DNA of 64,000 nucleotides from Ancylobacter aquaticus (GTDB taxonomy: Bacteria; Pseudomonadota; Alphaproteobacteria; Rhizobiales; Xanthobacteraceae), in contig NZ_SMFY01000003.1 in assembly GCF_004339465.1 (NCBI RefSeq), forward strand, positions 310,001 to 374,000. The letters run 5' to 3'. The notes under the pieces are model-generated. The model made no database searches. It saw nothing but the letters and a program-made list of their open reading frames with translations, and had not been told where the DNA came from. Each line of letters starts with the position of its first letter. Within the stretch, counting starts at the first letter, position 1. The translations under genes were made by a program, and so were the position numbers. Positions 1 through 9,359 of the stretch are shown here, piece after piece.

Positions 1-2
1 CG

Positions 3-215
3 CTGACCACGGTGCTGGCCGGGCGGGTGCGGCAGGGTTCCACGCCGGCGATCTCGGCGCTGGCGGTGGTGATCGTGGCGGTGACGATTATCGGCGCCAT
101 CGCCTATGAGATCGCCAAGCGGCGCACCGACGCGGCGGCGGCCCGGCGCCAGCGCGCGGCGCTGGAGGCCGAGGAAGCCGAGCTTTCCGGCACGCCGGCG
201 GCGGCGATGGGGTGA
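3..215 (+). CDS. ABC transporter permease, C-terminal fragment (PotC-like)
   Basis: Only the last ~70 codons are in the window; the frame is open to the left edge. A hydrophobic helix (residues about 19-35 of the fragment, AVVIVAVTIIGAIAYEI) is followed by a charged, alanine- and arginine-rich cytoplasmic tail. The stretch 'GSTPAISALAVVIV' before the last helix resembles the C-terminus of spermidine/putrescine-type inner membrane permeases (PotC/PotI family), where the final helix follows a 'xPEINALAT'-like segment. The substrate cannot be told from this fragment. It converges on the hydrolase gene that follows. Confidence 0.6.
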   Translation: MTTVLAGRVRQGSTPAISALAVVIVAVTIIGAIAYEIAKRRTDAAAARRQRAALEAEEAELSGTPAAAMG

Positions 216-306
216 GGCGCGCCGGCCCTCGCGGAATTGCGGGCGGCACCAAACGGAACGGCCGCCCCGCGAGGGACGGCCGCAGCGTTGAGGGCGATAT
301 GCCTGC

Positions 307-1143
307 TCAGCCCTTGATGAAGGCGAGAATGTCCGGGTTGACGATGTCGGCATGGGTGGTGAGCATGCCGTGCGGGAGGCCCGGATAGACCTTCAGCGTG
401 GCGTCCGGCAGCAGCTTCGCCTGCAGCGCGCTGGCGTTTGCGTGCGGCACGATCTGGTCGTCATCGCCCTGCAGCACGAGGGTCGGGACGGTCATCGCCT
501 TGAGGTCTTCGGTCTGGTCGGTCTCGGAGAAGGCCTTGATGCCCTCGTAATGCGCCTTGGCGCTGCCGACCATGCCCTGGCGCCACCAATTGTCGATCAC
601 GCCCTGCGAGACCTTGGCACCGTCGCGGTTGAAGCCGTAGAACGGGCCCGAGGCGACATCGATGTAGAACTGGGCGCGGTTGGCGGCCAGCGCGGCGCGG
701 AAGCCGTCGAACACCTCGATCGGCAGGCCGCCGGGATAAGCTTCTGTCTTCAGCATGATCGGCGGCACGGCGGCCACCAGAACGGCCTTGGCGACGCGGC
801 CCTGCGGCACGCCGAATTTGGCGACATAGCGCGCCACCTGGCCACCGCCGGTGGAGTGGCCGATATGCACGGCGTTCTTCAGGTCGAGATGCTCGACCAC
901 GGCCGAGACGTCAGCGGCGTAATGGTCCATGTCATGACCCTCGCTCACCTGCGCGGAAAGGCCATGGCCGCGGCGGTCGCTGGCGACGACGCGAAAGCCC
1001 TGGCCGAGGAAGTACAGCATCTGGGTGTCCCAGTCGTCGGAGGACAGCGGCCAGCCATGATGGAAGACGATGGGCTGGGCGTCCTTCGGACCCCAATCCT
1101 TGAAGAAGATCTCGACGCCGTCCTTGGTGGTGACGTAACCCAT
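307..1143 (-). CDS. alpha/beta hydrolase, non-haem chloroperoxidase-like
   Basis: A 278-residue alpha/beta hydrolase. The oxyanion segment HHGWPLSSDDWD (28-39), nucleophile elbow GHSTGG with Ser97, acid near Asp228 in QGDDDQ and His258 in GLPHGM form a full triad. The pattern and length match the cofactor-free haloperoxidase / aryl esterase (Cpo) family, whose halogenating activity in vitro usually reflects perhydrolase chemistry; the natural substrate is unknown. The frame stays open upstream, but the ATG giving MGYVTTKDG is the family-typical start. It has no signal peptide, so it should be cytosolic. It stands alone, about 300 bp downstream of the cupin gene on the same strand. Confidence 0.85.
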   Translation of the reverse strand: MGYVTTKDGVEIFFKDWGPKDAQPIVFHHGWPLSSDDWDTQMLYFLGQGFRVVASDRRGHGLSAQVSEGHDMDHYAADVSAVVEHLDLKNAVHIGHSTGGGQVARYVAKFGVPQGRVAKAVLVAAVPPIMLKTEAYPGGLPIEVFDGFRAALAANRAQFYIDVASGPFYGFNRDGAKVSQGVIDNWWRQGMVGSAKAHYEGIKAFSETDQTEDLKAMTVPTLVLQGDDDQIVPHANASALQAKLLPDATLKVYPGLPHGMLTTHADIVNPDILAFIKG

Positions 1144-1446
1144 GGTTCCGATCCTTTTGCTGAAGCAGGCGAGTGGGAAAAAGCGGTTTCGTTCGATGTC
1201 CGGCCTGAAGGCGCGGGGGAGCGCGCCTGCTAGGATGGGGCCTTTACGCGGCACCTGTGAGACGCCGCGCGAGGGGCGCGGGGAGCGCTCTCCAGATAGG
1301 GCCGAAGCGGGAAGGAGGGCGTTTCCCGCCGCCTGCGCCAGCCATGACCAGCACGTTAACCCAGGGGCCGGCAGGCGCAATCAAGACAAAAGTGTCGGCC
1401 CCCATTACCTTGGAGTGGTGCTTTAATACCGAAGTATGGGTTCGGC

Positions 1447-2706
1447 TTAGCGCGGCGGAATGCCGGGCTGGAGGCCGACCTGCCCGCGCGGGAAGCGGGC
1501 AATGATCGCGGGGTCGATGTTGAGGTGCTGGGCGACGAGTTCCGGTGGCGCGTGGGCCAGCCAGTCGGCGAGGTCGACCTCCTGATATTCGGGCGCGCGG
1601 AACACGGCGAGCACCTGCACGTCCTCGTCGCCGGTGTTCTCGATATAGTGACCCTGGCTTTTGGGCACGACGCCGAGATCGCCGGCCTGGAAGTCGATGG
1701 TCTGGGCGCGCGGGCCGGTGTTGAACACCGTCATGCGGCCGCGTCCCTTGATCCAGTACTGCCACTCATCGGCGTTGGGGTGCCAGTGCATGCGCCTGAG
1801 GCCGCCGGGCCGGATGGTCTCGATGGCGGCGGCGATGGTGGTGGAGGCCTTGAAGGTGCGGCTGTCGGCGAGGTGAACTTCACCCGCCTCGTTCTTCTTC
1901 ACCGGGGTGGTGGCGGTGAGCGAGAAGGTGAAAGGCTCGGCGGGCGAGCGGCCGGTGGCGACGGCGGCCTGGTCAATGGCGAGCGGCGGCGGCTCCTTGC
2001 CCTGGAAGATCCACAGATCCTGCAGCGGGATATTCTTGAAGGTATCCGCCGGCACGCCGAAATTCTGCGCCAGTATGTTGGGCGGGGTGTGGGCGAACCA
2101 GTCGGTCAGCAGCAGCGTGTTGTATTCAGACTGAAAGGCGTCGTCGAAGACCAGAACGAATTCGGCGCCGTCGGGACCCAGGCCCTGCAGCGAGTGCGGG
2201 TAGCCGGCGGGGAAGAACCACAGGTCGCCGGCGCCGACATCGCGCACATAGGGGGTGCCGTCCTTGTCCAGCACGGTGATGCGGCAGCGTCCATTGGTCA
2301 TCAGCGCCCATTCGCCGGCGAGGTGCCAGTGCATCTCGCGGATGCCACCGGGGCCGAGGCGCATGTTGACGCCGGAGACTTCCTTGGCGGCGGGGAATTC
2401 GGTGGCGGTGATCTGCCGCGCCCAGCCGCCGGCCTGGATGCGCTTGGGCATGATGTTGAAGGAGGACCACATCATCGGCATGTTGCCGACATCGGTGGCG
2501 GGCGGGTTCTGGAAGGACGGGATCTGCGCCTCCAGCGCCGGGCTCTGCGGGCCGGGGCTGGACAGAGCGCCGGGCGTCGCATTGATCGCCCCTTCCGCCG
2601 GCTGGTCCGGGTTGCCGAACGTGGCGGCCTGCGCCGCGCCGCCGGCGACGGCGGCACCGCCGAGGGCGCTGAGCGCGAGCATCGTGCGCCGGGAAAGATT
2701 CTCCAT
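1447..2706 (-). CDS. oxdC: bicupin oxalate decarboxylase, Tat-exported
   Basis: A 419-residue two-cupin protein that would convert oxalate to formate and CO2 using Mn. Both cupins carry full metal sites: His126, His128, Glu132 and His171 in the first (IREMHWH..GEW), and His307, His309, Glu314 and His353 in the second (LRRMHWHPNADEW). The active-site lid that is SENS in the Bacillus enzyme reads Ser193-Glu194-Tyr195-Asn196 here; the Glu needed for decarboxylation is kept. The N-terminus (LSRRTMLALSALGGAAVAGG) is a Tat-type signal ending near AQA, so the enzyme should act in the periplasm. The chosen ATG places this signal first and has a GGAG-type ribosome site. The gene is on the same strand as the formate dehydrogenase locus just upstream, which could consume the formate. 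An oxalate oxidase activity is the alternative. Confidence 0.88.
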   Translation of the reverse strand: MENLSRRTMLALSALGGAAVAGGAAQAATFGNPDQPAEGAINATPGALSSPGPQSPALEAQIPSFQNPPATDVGNMPMMWSSFNIMPKRIQAGGWARQITATEFPAAKEVSGVNMRLGPGGIREMHWHLAGEWALMTNGRCRITVLDKDGTPYVRDVGAGDLWFFPAGYPHSLQGLGPDGAEFVLVFDDAFQSEYNTLLLTDWFAHTPPNILAQNFGVPADTFKNIPLQDLWIFQGKEPPPLAIDQAAVATGRSPAEPFTFSLTATTPVKKNEAGEVHLADSRTFKASTTIAAAIETIRPGGLRRMHWHPNADEWQYWIKGRGRMTVFNTGPRAQTIDFQAGDLGVVPKSQGHYIENTGDEDVQVLAVFRAPEYQEVDLADWLAHAPPELVAQHLNIDPAIIARFPRGQVGLQPGIPPR

Positions 2707-3043
2707 GTTCCGCTCTCCTTGCTGCATCGGGGTGCAGGTGCGCCCAGTTTGTGGCGGCGTCCTGCGGTGCTGGGACTGTTCTAGGGGACGGCGGCGGGAA
2801 ATCTTGCCCGCACGCACGGCCCGGCCGGGGTGGCGGGCACTTGCGCAAATTCAAACCGAAGGGAGCGGAGGGGCACCCCTCTTGGTATGAGAATTCCCTA
2901 GAGCGTCTGCGACGGGCTCCCTTCGCCAAACAGGCTCAGGCTATCGACGGGAGGGCCGTTTCTTCACGGTCAGGCGAGGTCACCGGATCGGGTCGCGCGC
3001 GGGCACTTTCAGGCGAGGTGAACGCAATTCCGCAGAACACGCT
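2707..3043. other. intergenic region between selB/selC and the oxalate decarboxylase gene
   Basis: About 340 bp with no convincing gene. It holds the 5' flank of the minus-strand cupin gene. An 11-bp direct repeat TCAGGCGAGGT occurs at 2970-2980 and 3009-3019, of unknown meaning. I see no T-tract terminator for selC on the minus strand here. Confidence 0.5.
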
Positions 3044-5176
3044 CTACCGGTGCGGCCCGGAACCGGAAGGCGAAGGAGTTGGCGGAAGAGAGTGGGAGTC
3101 GAACCCACCAGGGACCGGCTCGCGGCCCCTTCCGGATTTGAAGTCCGGATACCTCACCGGAGGTAACGCTCTTCCAGAAGTCACGCCCGCACCCGGCGCG
3201 GGGGTGGCGGGAACGCCTTGCTCGACCGCAGTGTCGTCGATCGCGCCGAACAGGTCCAGCCGGTGGCGGTTGATGCGGCGCAGATCGCCGCGCCGCAGGG
3301 TGACGCCGTGGCGGTCGAGGAATTCCAGGATCTGGATCGCCACCTTGCGCCCGACCGCATGGTCGCCCTCCTCGATGCGATCGCGAAAGGCGCTGGCGGG
3401 AAACTCCCGCCCCGGCGCGGCGGCGGACAGCGCGCCAGCCATCGCCACCATCTCGGCGAGCGTGGGGCGAAGGAAGAAATGGTCGTGGGCCACTTCGTCC
3501 ACCTTGCCCATGCGGGCCAGCAGCTTCATCAGCCGGCGGATGTCGGCTTCGGCCTCGCCGGTCATGGCGGCGAGATCGCGCACCCGCGGGGGACGGAAGC
3601 GGGCGGCGCCGGCGAGGGGCGGTGCGATCCGCGCCCAGAGGATTTCGTCGCCGCTGGTGAGCCGCACCTCATGGCCGGGCAGCCGGACCCAGGCGCCTTC
3701 CAGCACCAGCGCCCGGTCTTCGGCGAGGTGACGCAGCGCCTCGGTGAAGACGGGCCTGGAGAGGCGCGGGGTGAGGGCGAGGCGCAGCTTCTCCGCGCCG
3801 ATGCCCGGCAGGTCCGGATTGGCGTCGTGGAAACGGGCCAGCTCGGCCAGAGCCGCGCCGGCATAGAGCGCCCAGCGCTCCGGCGACAGCGCGGTGAGGG
3901 TGCCGTCAGCGGCGAAGGCTGTGAGGCCGAGCCGGGCCGCGAGGGCCGGCGCCGCGTCGCGTGCCAGCGCCCGGTCGCGGGCGAAGGCGACGAGATCGAC
4001 ATACCAGGGCGCGACCGCCAGCAGCCCCGCGACGGCGGCGTCCGGGTCGGTCTGGCTGAGGGCGTCGAGCTGGGCGAGGCGCTCGGGCGTGCGGCGCTTG
4101 CGGGCGGGGGCGCGCAGGTCGATCAACCGGCCGCCGCCGAGGCTGCGCTGGGCCGAGGTGTCGCGGATCACATAGCGGTCGCCCATTGCGGCGGCGACCG
4201 GGCGCTCCAGCACGATCTGCACGAGGCCTGTCGTGCCGGGGGCGAGGGTGTCGTCCGAGAGCGGGACCAGACGGGCACCGACCTCGCTCGCCCCGTGGTG
4301 AAAGCGCACCGGAAACCACGCGCCGAGCGGCTTCGGCTCGCTTGCCAGCACGGTGAGGGTGGCGTCGAGCCGCTCGGTGGGGGCGTGGAGGGTGGGGTCG
4401 AGCACCATGTCGCCGCGCTGGATCGCGTCGGGCGAGATGGCCTCGCCGGCGAGGTTGAGTGCGCAGCGATCACCGGCGCGGCCCTCCTCCGCCTTGCGGT
4501 TCTGGGCGTGGAGCGAGCGCAGCCGGGCGGGCAGGCCGTCGGGGCCGACCATCAGCGGATCGCCCACCCGCACCCGGCCGGAGAGCACCGTGCCGGTCAC
4601 CACCGTGCCGGCGCCGGCAATCGTGAACGAGCGGTCCACCGCGAGGCGGAAACGGCCTTCCCCTGGACGGGCGGCGAAAACGCGGGCCGCCTCGACGAGG
4701 CGGGCGCGCAGCGCCTCCACCCCCTCGCCGGTGTGGGCGGAGACCGGCACGACGGGCGCGCCCGCCAGCGCCGTGCCATCCAGCAGCGCGGCGATCTCGG
4801 CTGTCACGTCGGCCCGGCGGTTCTCGTCGGCAAGGTCGGCCTTGGTGAGGGCGACAATCCCGCGGGTGATGCCGAGCAGGTCGATGAGGGCGAGATGCTC
4901 GCGGGTCTGCGGCATCACCCCGTCATCGCAGGCGATGACCAGCAGGGCGAAGTCGATGCCGCTGGCCCCCGCCAGCATGGTGTGGATGAATTTCTCATGC
5001 CCCGGCACGTCGATGAAGCCGAGCGTGCCGGCTTCTGTGGGCAGATAGGCGAAGCCGAGGTCGATGGAGATGCCGCGCGCCTTCTCCTCTTTCAGCCGGT
5101 CGGTATCGACGCCGGTGAGCGCGCCGACCAGCGCGGTCTTGCCATGGTCGATATGGCCGGCGGTGCCGATGATCAT
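3044..5176 (-). CDS. selB: selenocysteine-specific elongation factor SelB; frame runs through selC
   Basis: SelB is the EF-Tu-like GTPase that brings Sec-tRNA to UGA codons marked by a SECIS hairpin. The G domain is clear: GHIDHGKT (7-14), DVPGHEKF (57-64) and TKAD. Translation-factor barrels follow, then C-terminal winged-helix repeats that bind the SECIS RNA; the last recognisable homology ends around LFGAIDD (~650). The start ATG overlaps the selA stop (ATGA). The odd point is the end: the frame has no stop until 3044, so residues ~668-699 would be translated from the tRNA-Sec gene (VRYPDFKSG...GFDSHSLPP). Bacterial SelB proteins are usually about 610-660 residues, so about 667 residues precede the tRNA. 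A UGA in another frame lies at 3183-3181, so a small indel could also explain the open frame. Confidence 0.95.
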   Translation of the reverse strand: MIIGTAGHIDHGKTALVGALTGVDTDRLKEEKARGISIDLGFAYLPTEAGTLGFIDVPGHEKFIHTMLAGASGIDFALLVIACDDGVMPQTREHLALIDLLGITRGIVALTKADLADENRRADVTAEIAALLDGTALAGAPVVPVSAHTGEGVEALRARLVEAARVFAARPGEGRFRLAVDRSFTIAGAGTVVTGTVLSGRVRVGDPLMVGPDGLPARLRSLHAQNRKAEEGRAGDRCALNLAGEAISPDAIQRGDMVLDPTLHAPTERLDATLTVLASEPKPLGAWFPVRFHHGASEVGARLVPLSDDTLAPGTTGLVQIVLERPVAAAMGDRYVIRDTSAQRSLGGGRLIDLRAPARKRRTPERLAQLDALSQTDPDAAVAGLLAVAPWYVDLVAFARDRALARDAAPALAARLGLTAFAADGTLTALSPERWALYAGAALAELARFHDANPDLPGIGAEKLRLALTPRLSRPVFTEALRHLAEDRALVLEGAWVRLPGHEVRLTSGDEILWARIAPPLAGAARFRPPRVRDLAAMTGEAEADIRRLMKLLARMGKVDEVAHDHFFLRPTLAEMVAMAGALSAAAPGREFPASAFRDRIEEGDHAVGRKVAIQILEFLDRHGVTLRRGDLRRINRHRLDLFGAIDDTAVEQGVPATPAPGAGVTSGRALPPVRYPDFKSGRGREPVPGGFDSHSLPPTPSPSGSGPHR
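3080..3175 (-). tRNA. selC: tRNA-Sec (UCA anticodon)
   Basis: The minus strand reads GGAAGAGCGTTACCTCCGGT at the 5' end and ends GTTCGACTCCCACTCTCT then TCCGCCA, so CCA is encoded. The 96-nt length, the long extra arm, a six-pair D stem (TACCTC/GAGGTA), an anticodon loop CTTCAAA (anticodon UCA) within a CCGGA/TCCGG stem, and a five-pair T stem (GTGGG/CCCAC) all fit tRNA-Sec and closely track E. coli selC. Seven acceptor pairs are clear; the eighth would be a C·U mismatch. The gene lies entirely inside the selB reading frame. Confidence 0.97.
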
Positions 5177-6594
5177 TCCGGCACCCTTATGTGGGCGAGG
5201 CTGGCGAGGAAGCCGGCCTCGTCCTCCAGGGCGCGCGCATCGAGGATCAGCGCGCCCTCATTGATGCGGCCGATGACCGGGACGGGCAGGGACCGCAGCG
5301 CCGCCGCCAGCGCGTTAAGCCGGCCGCCGGAGGCCTCCGCCGCCGGCCGGATGGCGAAGCCCGCGCTCGGCAGCGTTTCCAGCGGCAGGGCGCCGGAACC
5401 GATCTGGCTGACGCAATCGACGATCTCGATATCGAAATCCTCGCCCAGGGCGCTCGCGAGCGGTTCGGCCAGATCATGGGCGCGGGCGGCGATTTCCGTG
5501 CGGGTGCGCGCCAGCAGCCGCAGGGTCGGCAGCCGGGCGGCCAGCCTTTCCGGATCGCGGTAGAGCCTGAGCGTTGCCTCCAGCGCCGCGAGGCGGATCT
5601 TGTCGACCCTCAGCGCCCGCTTCATCGGGTTCTTGTTGAGGCGGGCGATGAGGTCGGCACGACCGACGATGAAGCCGGTCTGCGGCCCGCCGAGCAACTT
5701 GTCGCCGGAGAAGGTGACGAGGTCCGCCCCTTCCGCCACCGCCTCGCGCACCGTCGGCTCATGGGCGAGGCCGAGGCGGGCGAGATCGAACAGCGTGCCC
5801 GAGCCGAGGTCGTTGACGAGGGGCACGCCGCGCGCATGGGCAATCTCCGCCAGCTCCCGCGCTGGCACCTCCCGGGTGAAGCCCTCGATGCGGTAATTCG
5901 AGGTGTGCACCTTCAGCACCAGCCCGGTCGCATCATTGATGGCGCCGGCATAGTCGTTCGGGTGGGTGCGATTGGTGGTGCCGATCTCGACCAGCGTCGC
6001 CCCGGCGCGGGCCATGATATCGGGCATGCGGAAGGCGCCGCCGATCTCGATCAACTCGCCGCGCGAGACGATCGCTTCGCGTCCCAGGCCCAGCGTGTTC
6101 AGCACCAGCAGCACGGCGGCGGCGTTGTTGTTGACGACGGTGGCGTCCTCCGCGCCCGTCAGCTCGATGAGAAGCGCGCGCACATGGTCGTCGCGCTCGC
6201 CGCGCTTTCCGGTGGCAAGGTCATATTCCAGCGCCACGGCGGACCGCATGGCGGCTGTTGCGGCCGCTACCGCCTCTTCCGCCAGTACGGCCCGGCCGAG
6301 ATTGGTGTGCAGCACCGTGCCGGTGAGGTTGAACACCGAGCGCAGGTTGGCCCGGGCGCCGCGCTCCAGCGCCTCGATTGCGGCAAGCGCCACGTGGTCG
6401 GGTGCGGGCAGGGCGGCGAGCCGGCCCGCCAGCAGGCAGGCGCGCACCTCGTCCAGTGCGGCGCGGATCGCCTGCGTGGCGGGCGCACGGCCGAAACGCT
6501 CCACCGCCTGCTGGCCGGCCGGCGTCGCCAGCACGCGGTCGACCGAGGGCAGGTCGCGCGGCGAGGGGGAAGCGAGGCGGGAGGTCGCGTCCAT
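5173..6594 (-). CDS. selA: L-seryl-tRNA(Sec) selenium transferase
   Basis: SelA is a PLP enzyme that converts seryl-tRNA(Sec) to selenocysteyl-tRNA with selenophosphate. The 473-residue length matches the family (~460). An N-terminal tRNA-binding domain is followed by [16 protein letters not shown] (87-102), VVNNNAAAV (153-161) and the PLP lysine Lys299 in [10 protein letters not shown] (296-305). It sits between fdhE (10-bp gap) and selB (4-bp ATGA overlap), implying coupled translation within one operon. Confidence 0.97.
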   Translation of the reverse strand: MDATSRLASPSPRDLPSVDRVLATPAGQQAVERFGRAPATQAIRAALDEVRACLLAGRLAALPAPDHVALAAIEALERGARANLRSVFNLTGTVLHTNLGRAVLAEEAVAAATAAMRSAVALEYDLATGKRGERDDHVRALLIELTGAEDATVVNNNAAAVLLVLNTLGLGREAIVSRGELIEIGGAFRMPDIMARAGATLVEIGTTNRTHPNDYAGAINDATGLVLKVHTSNYRIEGFTREVPARELAEIAHARGVPLVNDLGSGTLFDLARLGLAHEPTVREAVAEGADLVTFSGDKLLGGPQTGFIVGRADLIARLNKNPMKRALRVDKIRLAALEATLRLYRDPERLAARLPTLRLLARTRTEIAARAHDLAEPLASALGEDFDIEIVDCVSQIGSGALPLETLPSAGFAIRPAAEASGGRLNALAAALRSLPVPVIGRINEGALILDARALEDEAGFLASLAHIRVPE

Positions 6595-6604
6595 GGCCCC
6601 GTCC

Positions 6605-7516
6605 TCAATAACCGAGCAGGAAGGGATTGAAGGCGGCGCGGCGATAGGGGCCTTCGCGCATCATCAGGTCGAGACCCAGCGTGCCGATGTCGTCGGCTAC
6701 CGGCTCGATGGTGACGTCCTTGTTCTGGTACATCACCTTCACATAGGTGTGGCACTCGTCGCAGGTTTCCGCCTTCACCGTTCCGGGGCTGCCCTCGATC
6801 TCCTGATAGCCGATGCCCTTGGTGGTGCCGCAGGCGCAGCAGCGTATGCGGACATAGTGCCAGAGGGTGGAGCAGAGCGAGCAGGCGCAGAAGCGGTTGC
6901 CATGGGCGTTCGGCCATTCGACGATGAGCGAAGCCACCGGCGGGCCGCCGCAGGCCGGGCACACGCCATCGCCCACCGGCACCAGCTTTTTTGCGTCGAG
7001 CGTGGCGGCGAGGCGGGCGAAATGCACCTGCAGCGCGGCCGCGACATAGACATGCTCGGCCAGTCTTTCCACCGGCAGATCATGGGCCAGCACGTCGCGC
7101 ACCATCTGCGCGCGCCCCGCACCCTCGGCGAGACGGACACGGGTCAGCGCCTGTGCCGCCTCGTCGGGCATCGGCACGCCGGCGGCGGCGTCGAACAACT
7201 GGTCGAGCGTTGCCTCCAGCGTGTCGTCGAGCGTGGTGGTGGCGCGCTCCAGCGCCGGCATCTCGAAGGCGCGGGCACGCTCCAGCCTTTCCGGATCGTG
7301 CGGCTCCACCGGCGGCAGGGCGGGGATAATGGCCTGCTGCGCCTCGATGAGGCCGGCGATGAAGTCGAGATAGGGTTTTAGCGGGCTGACCGCCGCATAG
7401 GTGCGCAGCCGCTTCGCCCGCACACCGAAAAGGGTCGACGGATCGGGCAGTACCGCGAAGGGCGGGATGGAGACGGCACCGATCACGGTGGGGTCGGGCT
7501 TAAGGTCTTGGGACAT
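6605..7516 (-). CDS. fdhE: formate dehydrogenase accessory protein FdhE
   Basis: FdhE is a cytosolic rubredoxin-like factor needed to mature respiratory formate dehydrogenases. The 303-residue protein has the expected C-terminal metal-binding cysteine pairs: CPACGG, CSLC, CCACGTTKG and CDECHTYVK. Two adjacent ATGs are possible; the second (7516-7514) is better spaced from the GAGG ribosome site. It lies between fdoI and selA in the operon, an arrangement typical of fdo/fdn loci. Confidence 0.95.
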   Translation of the reverse strand: MSQDLKPDPTVIGAVSIPPFAVLPDPSTLFGVRAKRLRTYAAVSPLKPYLDFIAGLIEAQQAIIPALPPVEPHDPERLERARAFEMPALERATTTLDDTLEATLDQLFDAAAGVPMPDEAAQALTRVRLAEGAGRAQMVRDVLAHDLPVERLAEHVYVAAALQVHFARLAATLDAKKLVPVGDGVCPACGGPPVASLIVEWPNAHGNRFCACSLCSTLWHYVRIRCCACGTTKGIGYQEIEGSPGTVKAETCDECHTYVKVMYQNKDVTIEPVADDIGTLGLDLMMREGPYRRAAFNPFLLGY

Positions 7517-7638
7517 CATCACCTCACGAACCGCACGGGCCACGTGTTACATCTGGGGCGCCGCGCGCTTTTCGACGTCGCCCTGCTGCGCCCTCCCGGA
7601 CGGCCGAGGGCCGTTCCGGGAAGGCGGTCGCCGCCCGC

Positions 7639-8364
7639 CTATTCCGCCGGCGTGCCGGGCCGCGGGACGGGGCGGCGCGGCTTGCCGACCAGTTCGCGCA
7701 GCCATTTGCGGTGGTGCCGCCAGGCCCAGCCGCCTGTCACCTTGCCTCGCGTCATGGCGCCGATGGTGCCCTTGACCCAGATGGCGGCATAGACGTGGAT
7801 GATCCACACGCAGATGATGCAGACCGCCGCCACCGCATGGACGAGGACGGCGACACGCTTCTGCTCGATGGTGGTGAAGGCGTAGAAATACTGGTCCCAC
7901 ATCGCGATGCCGCTGGCGATCAGCACGATGATGAGGCCCGACATGCCCCAGAAGACGAATTTCTGGCCGGCATTGTACTTGCCGATTTCCGGTAGCCTCT
8001 CCTCCCGCCCGCGAAGCACGTCGCTGATGCGGGCGAGCCAGGTGCCGTCCTCCCGCGCGGGGAGATTCGCCCGCCAGAAGCGCAGGAACAGTCCGGCAAA
8101 GGAGAAGAACAGCACCACGCCGATCCAGGGATGCAGCACCCGCGTCCACTGCCCGCCGCCGAACAGGCCGGTGAGGAAGAACAGCTTCGGCGTGAACAGC
8201 GCCATGCCCGACAGCGCCAGCAGGACGAGGCTGAGGGCGGTGATCCAGTGATTGATGCGGGCGGGCAGCGTATAGCGCGACACCTGCACCGGGTGGCCCG
8301 GGCGAACGGAATCGCCCGGTTCCACATCATTCGGCGTATCGGTCTTGAGGTTGTCGGCGCTCAT
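7639..8364 (-). CDS. fdoI: formate dehydrogenase cytochrome b556 (gamma) subunit
   Basis: A 241-residue inner membrane dihaem cytochrome b that passes electrons from FdoH to quinone. Four hydrophobic helices are visible (about 40-60, 79-95, 134-153, 176-197). Candidate haem-ligating histidines are in [26 protein letters not shown] and [13 protein letters not shown], matching FdnI/FdoI. The start overlaps the fdoH stop by 4 bp (ATGA). A charged Arg/Pro C-terminal tail follows the last helix. Confidence 0.95.
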   Translation of the reverse strand: MSADNLKTDTPNDVEPGDSVRPGHPVQVSRYTLPARINHWITALSLVLLALSGMALFTPKLFFLTGLFGGGQWTRVLHPWIGVVLFFSFAGLFLRFWRANLPAREDGTWLARISDVLRGREERLPEIGKYNAGQKFVFWGMSGLIIVLIASGIAMWDQYFYAFTTIEQKRVAVLVHAVAAVCIICVWIIHVYAAIWVKGTIGAMTRGKVTGGWAWRHHRKWLRELVGKPRRPVPRPGTPAE

Positions 8365-9347
8365 GGCGTCCTCCCCTCGTGCAGGCCGGCGGGCGGTGCC
8401 GGCGGCGGCGTGCCGTCGGCGAGCCTCTCGGCGTTCTCCTCGTCCTCCTCCGAGACCTTGTTCGGCCCGGCGACGACATAGTGCAGGAAGCCGGCGGCGG
8501 CCGCGAAGCCCATCACCGCGAGGCCGACATATTTGGTCATGCCCTTCCAGGCGTCGACGAGGGGCGAGATGCGCGGATTATCCGGCAGGCCGGCATAGAT
8601 GGACGGCGTGTCGGCATGGTGCAGCACATACATGACATGGGTGCCGCCCACGCCCGGCGGGTCATAGAGGCCCGCATTCTCGAAGCCGCGCGACTTGAGG
8701 TCGGTAATGCGCAGCTCGGCCCAGTCCTTCATCTCGTCCTTGGTGCCGAAGACGATGGCCTGGGTCGGGCACGCCTTCTGGCAGGCCGGGCCCTGGCCGA
8801 CCGCGACGCGGTCGGAGCACAGCGTGCATTTGTAGGCGGTGTGATCGACCTTGGAGATGCGCGGAATGTTGAACGGGCAGCCCTTGATGCAGTAGCCGCA
8901 GCCGATGCAGTTGTCGTGCTGGAAGTCCACGATGCCGTTGGAGTACTGCACGATGGCGCCGGGCGCCGGGCAGGCCTTGAGGCAGCCCGGATCCTCGCAA
9001 TGCATGCAGCCATCCTTGCGGATGAGCCATTCGAGATTTTCGGTCTCGGGGTTCACCCATTCGGTGAAGCGCATCAGGGTGAAGGTGTCCGGCGTCAGGT
9101 CCATGGGATTGGTGTAGGTCCCGTGGTTGAAGCCGATCTCCTCGGTCAGGTTATTCCATTCCAGGCACGCGGCCTGGCAGGCCTTGCAGCCGATGCATTT
9201 CGACACGTCGATCAGCTTGGCGACCTCGGTCAGCCGCTGGGCAGGCGGCGTGACCTCGGAGGCCGAGCGGCGCATCACATCCTTCTCGCCGAAACGCGGG
9301 GTGGCGGCGTCGGAGGCGACGGAGGGGTTGGGGATGGGTGGGAACAT
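8361..9347 (-). CDS. fdoH: formate dehydrogenase iron-sulfur (beta) subunit
   Basis: A 328-residue electron-transfer subunit with four ferredoxin-type [4Fe-4S] cysteine sets: [35 protein letters not shown] and CTLCSDRV...CQKAC. A single C-terminal membrane anchor ([21 protein letters not shown]) holds it to the membrane facing the periplasm, as in FdnH/FdoH. It follows fdoG by about 12 bp and overlaps fdoI. Confidence 0.96.
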   Translation of the reverse strand: MFPPIPNPSVASDAATPRFGEKDVMRRSASEVTPPAQRLTEVAKLIDVSKCIGCKACQAACLEWNNLTEEIGFNHGTYTNPMDLTPDTFTLMRFTEWVNPETENLEWLIRKDGCMHCEDPGCLKACPAPGAIVQYSNGIVDFQHDNCIGCGYCIKGCPFNIPRISKVDHTAYKCTLCSDRVAVGQGPACQKACPTQAIVFGTKDEMKDWAELRITDLKSRGFENAGLYDPPGVGGTHVMYVLHHADTPSIYAGLPDNPRISPLVDAWKGMTKYVGLAVMGFAAAAGFLHYVVAGPNKVSEEDEENAERLADGTPPPAPPAGLHEGRTP

Positions 9348-9359
9348 GCTGCCGCCTCC

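Noticed and set aside
3044-3079. Terminator downstream of selC
   Set aside because: There is GC-rich dyad sequence but no T-tract on the minus strand.
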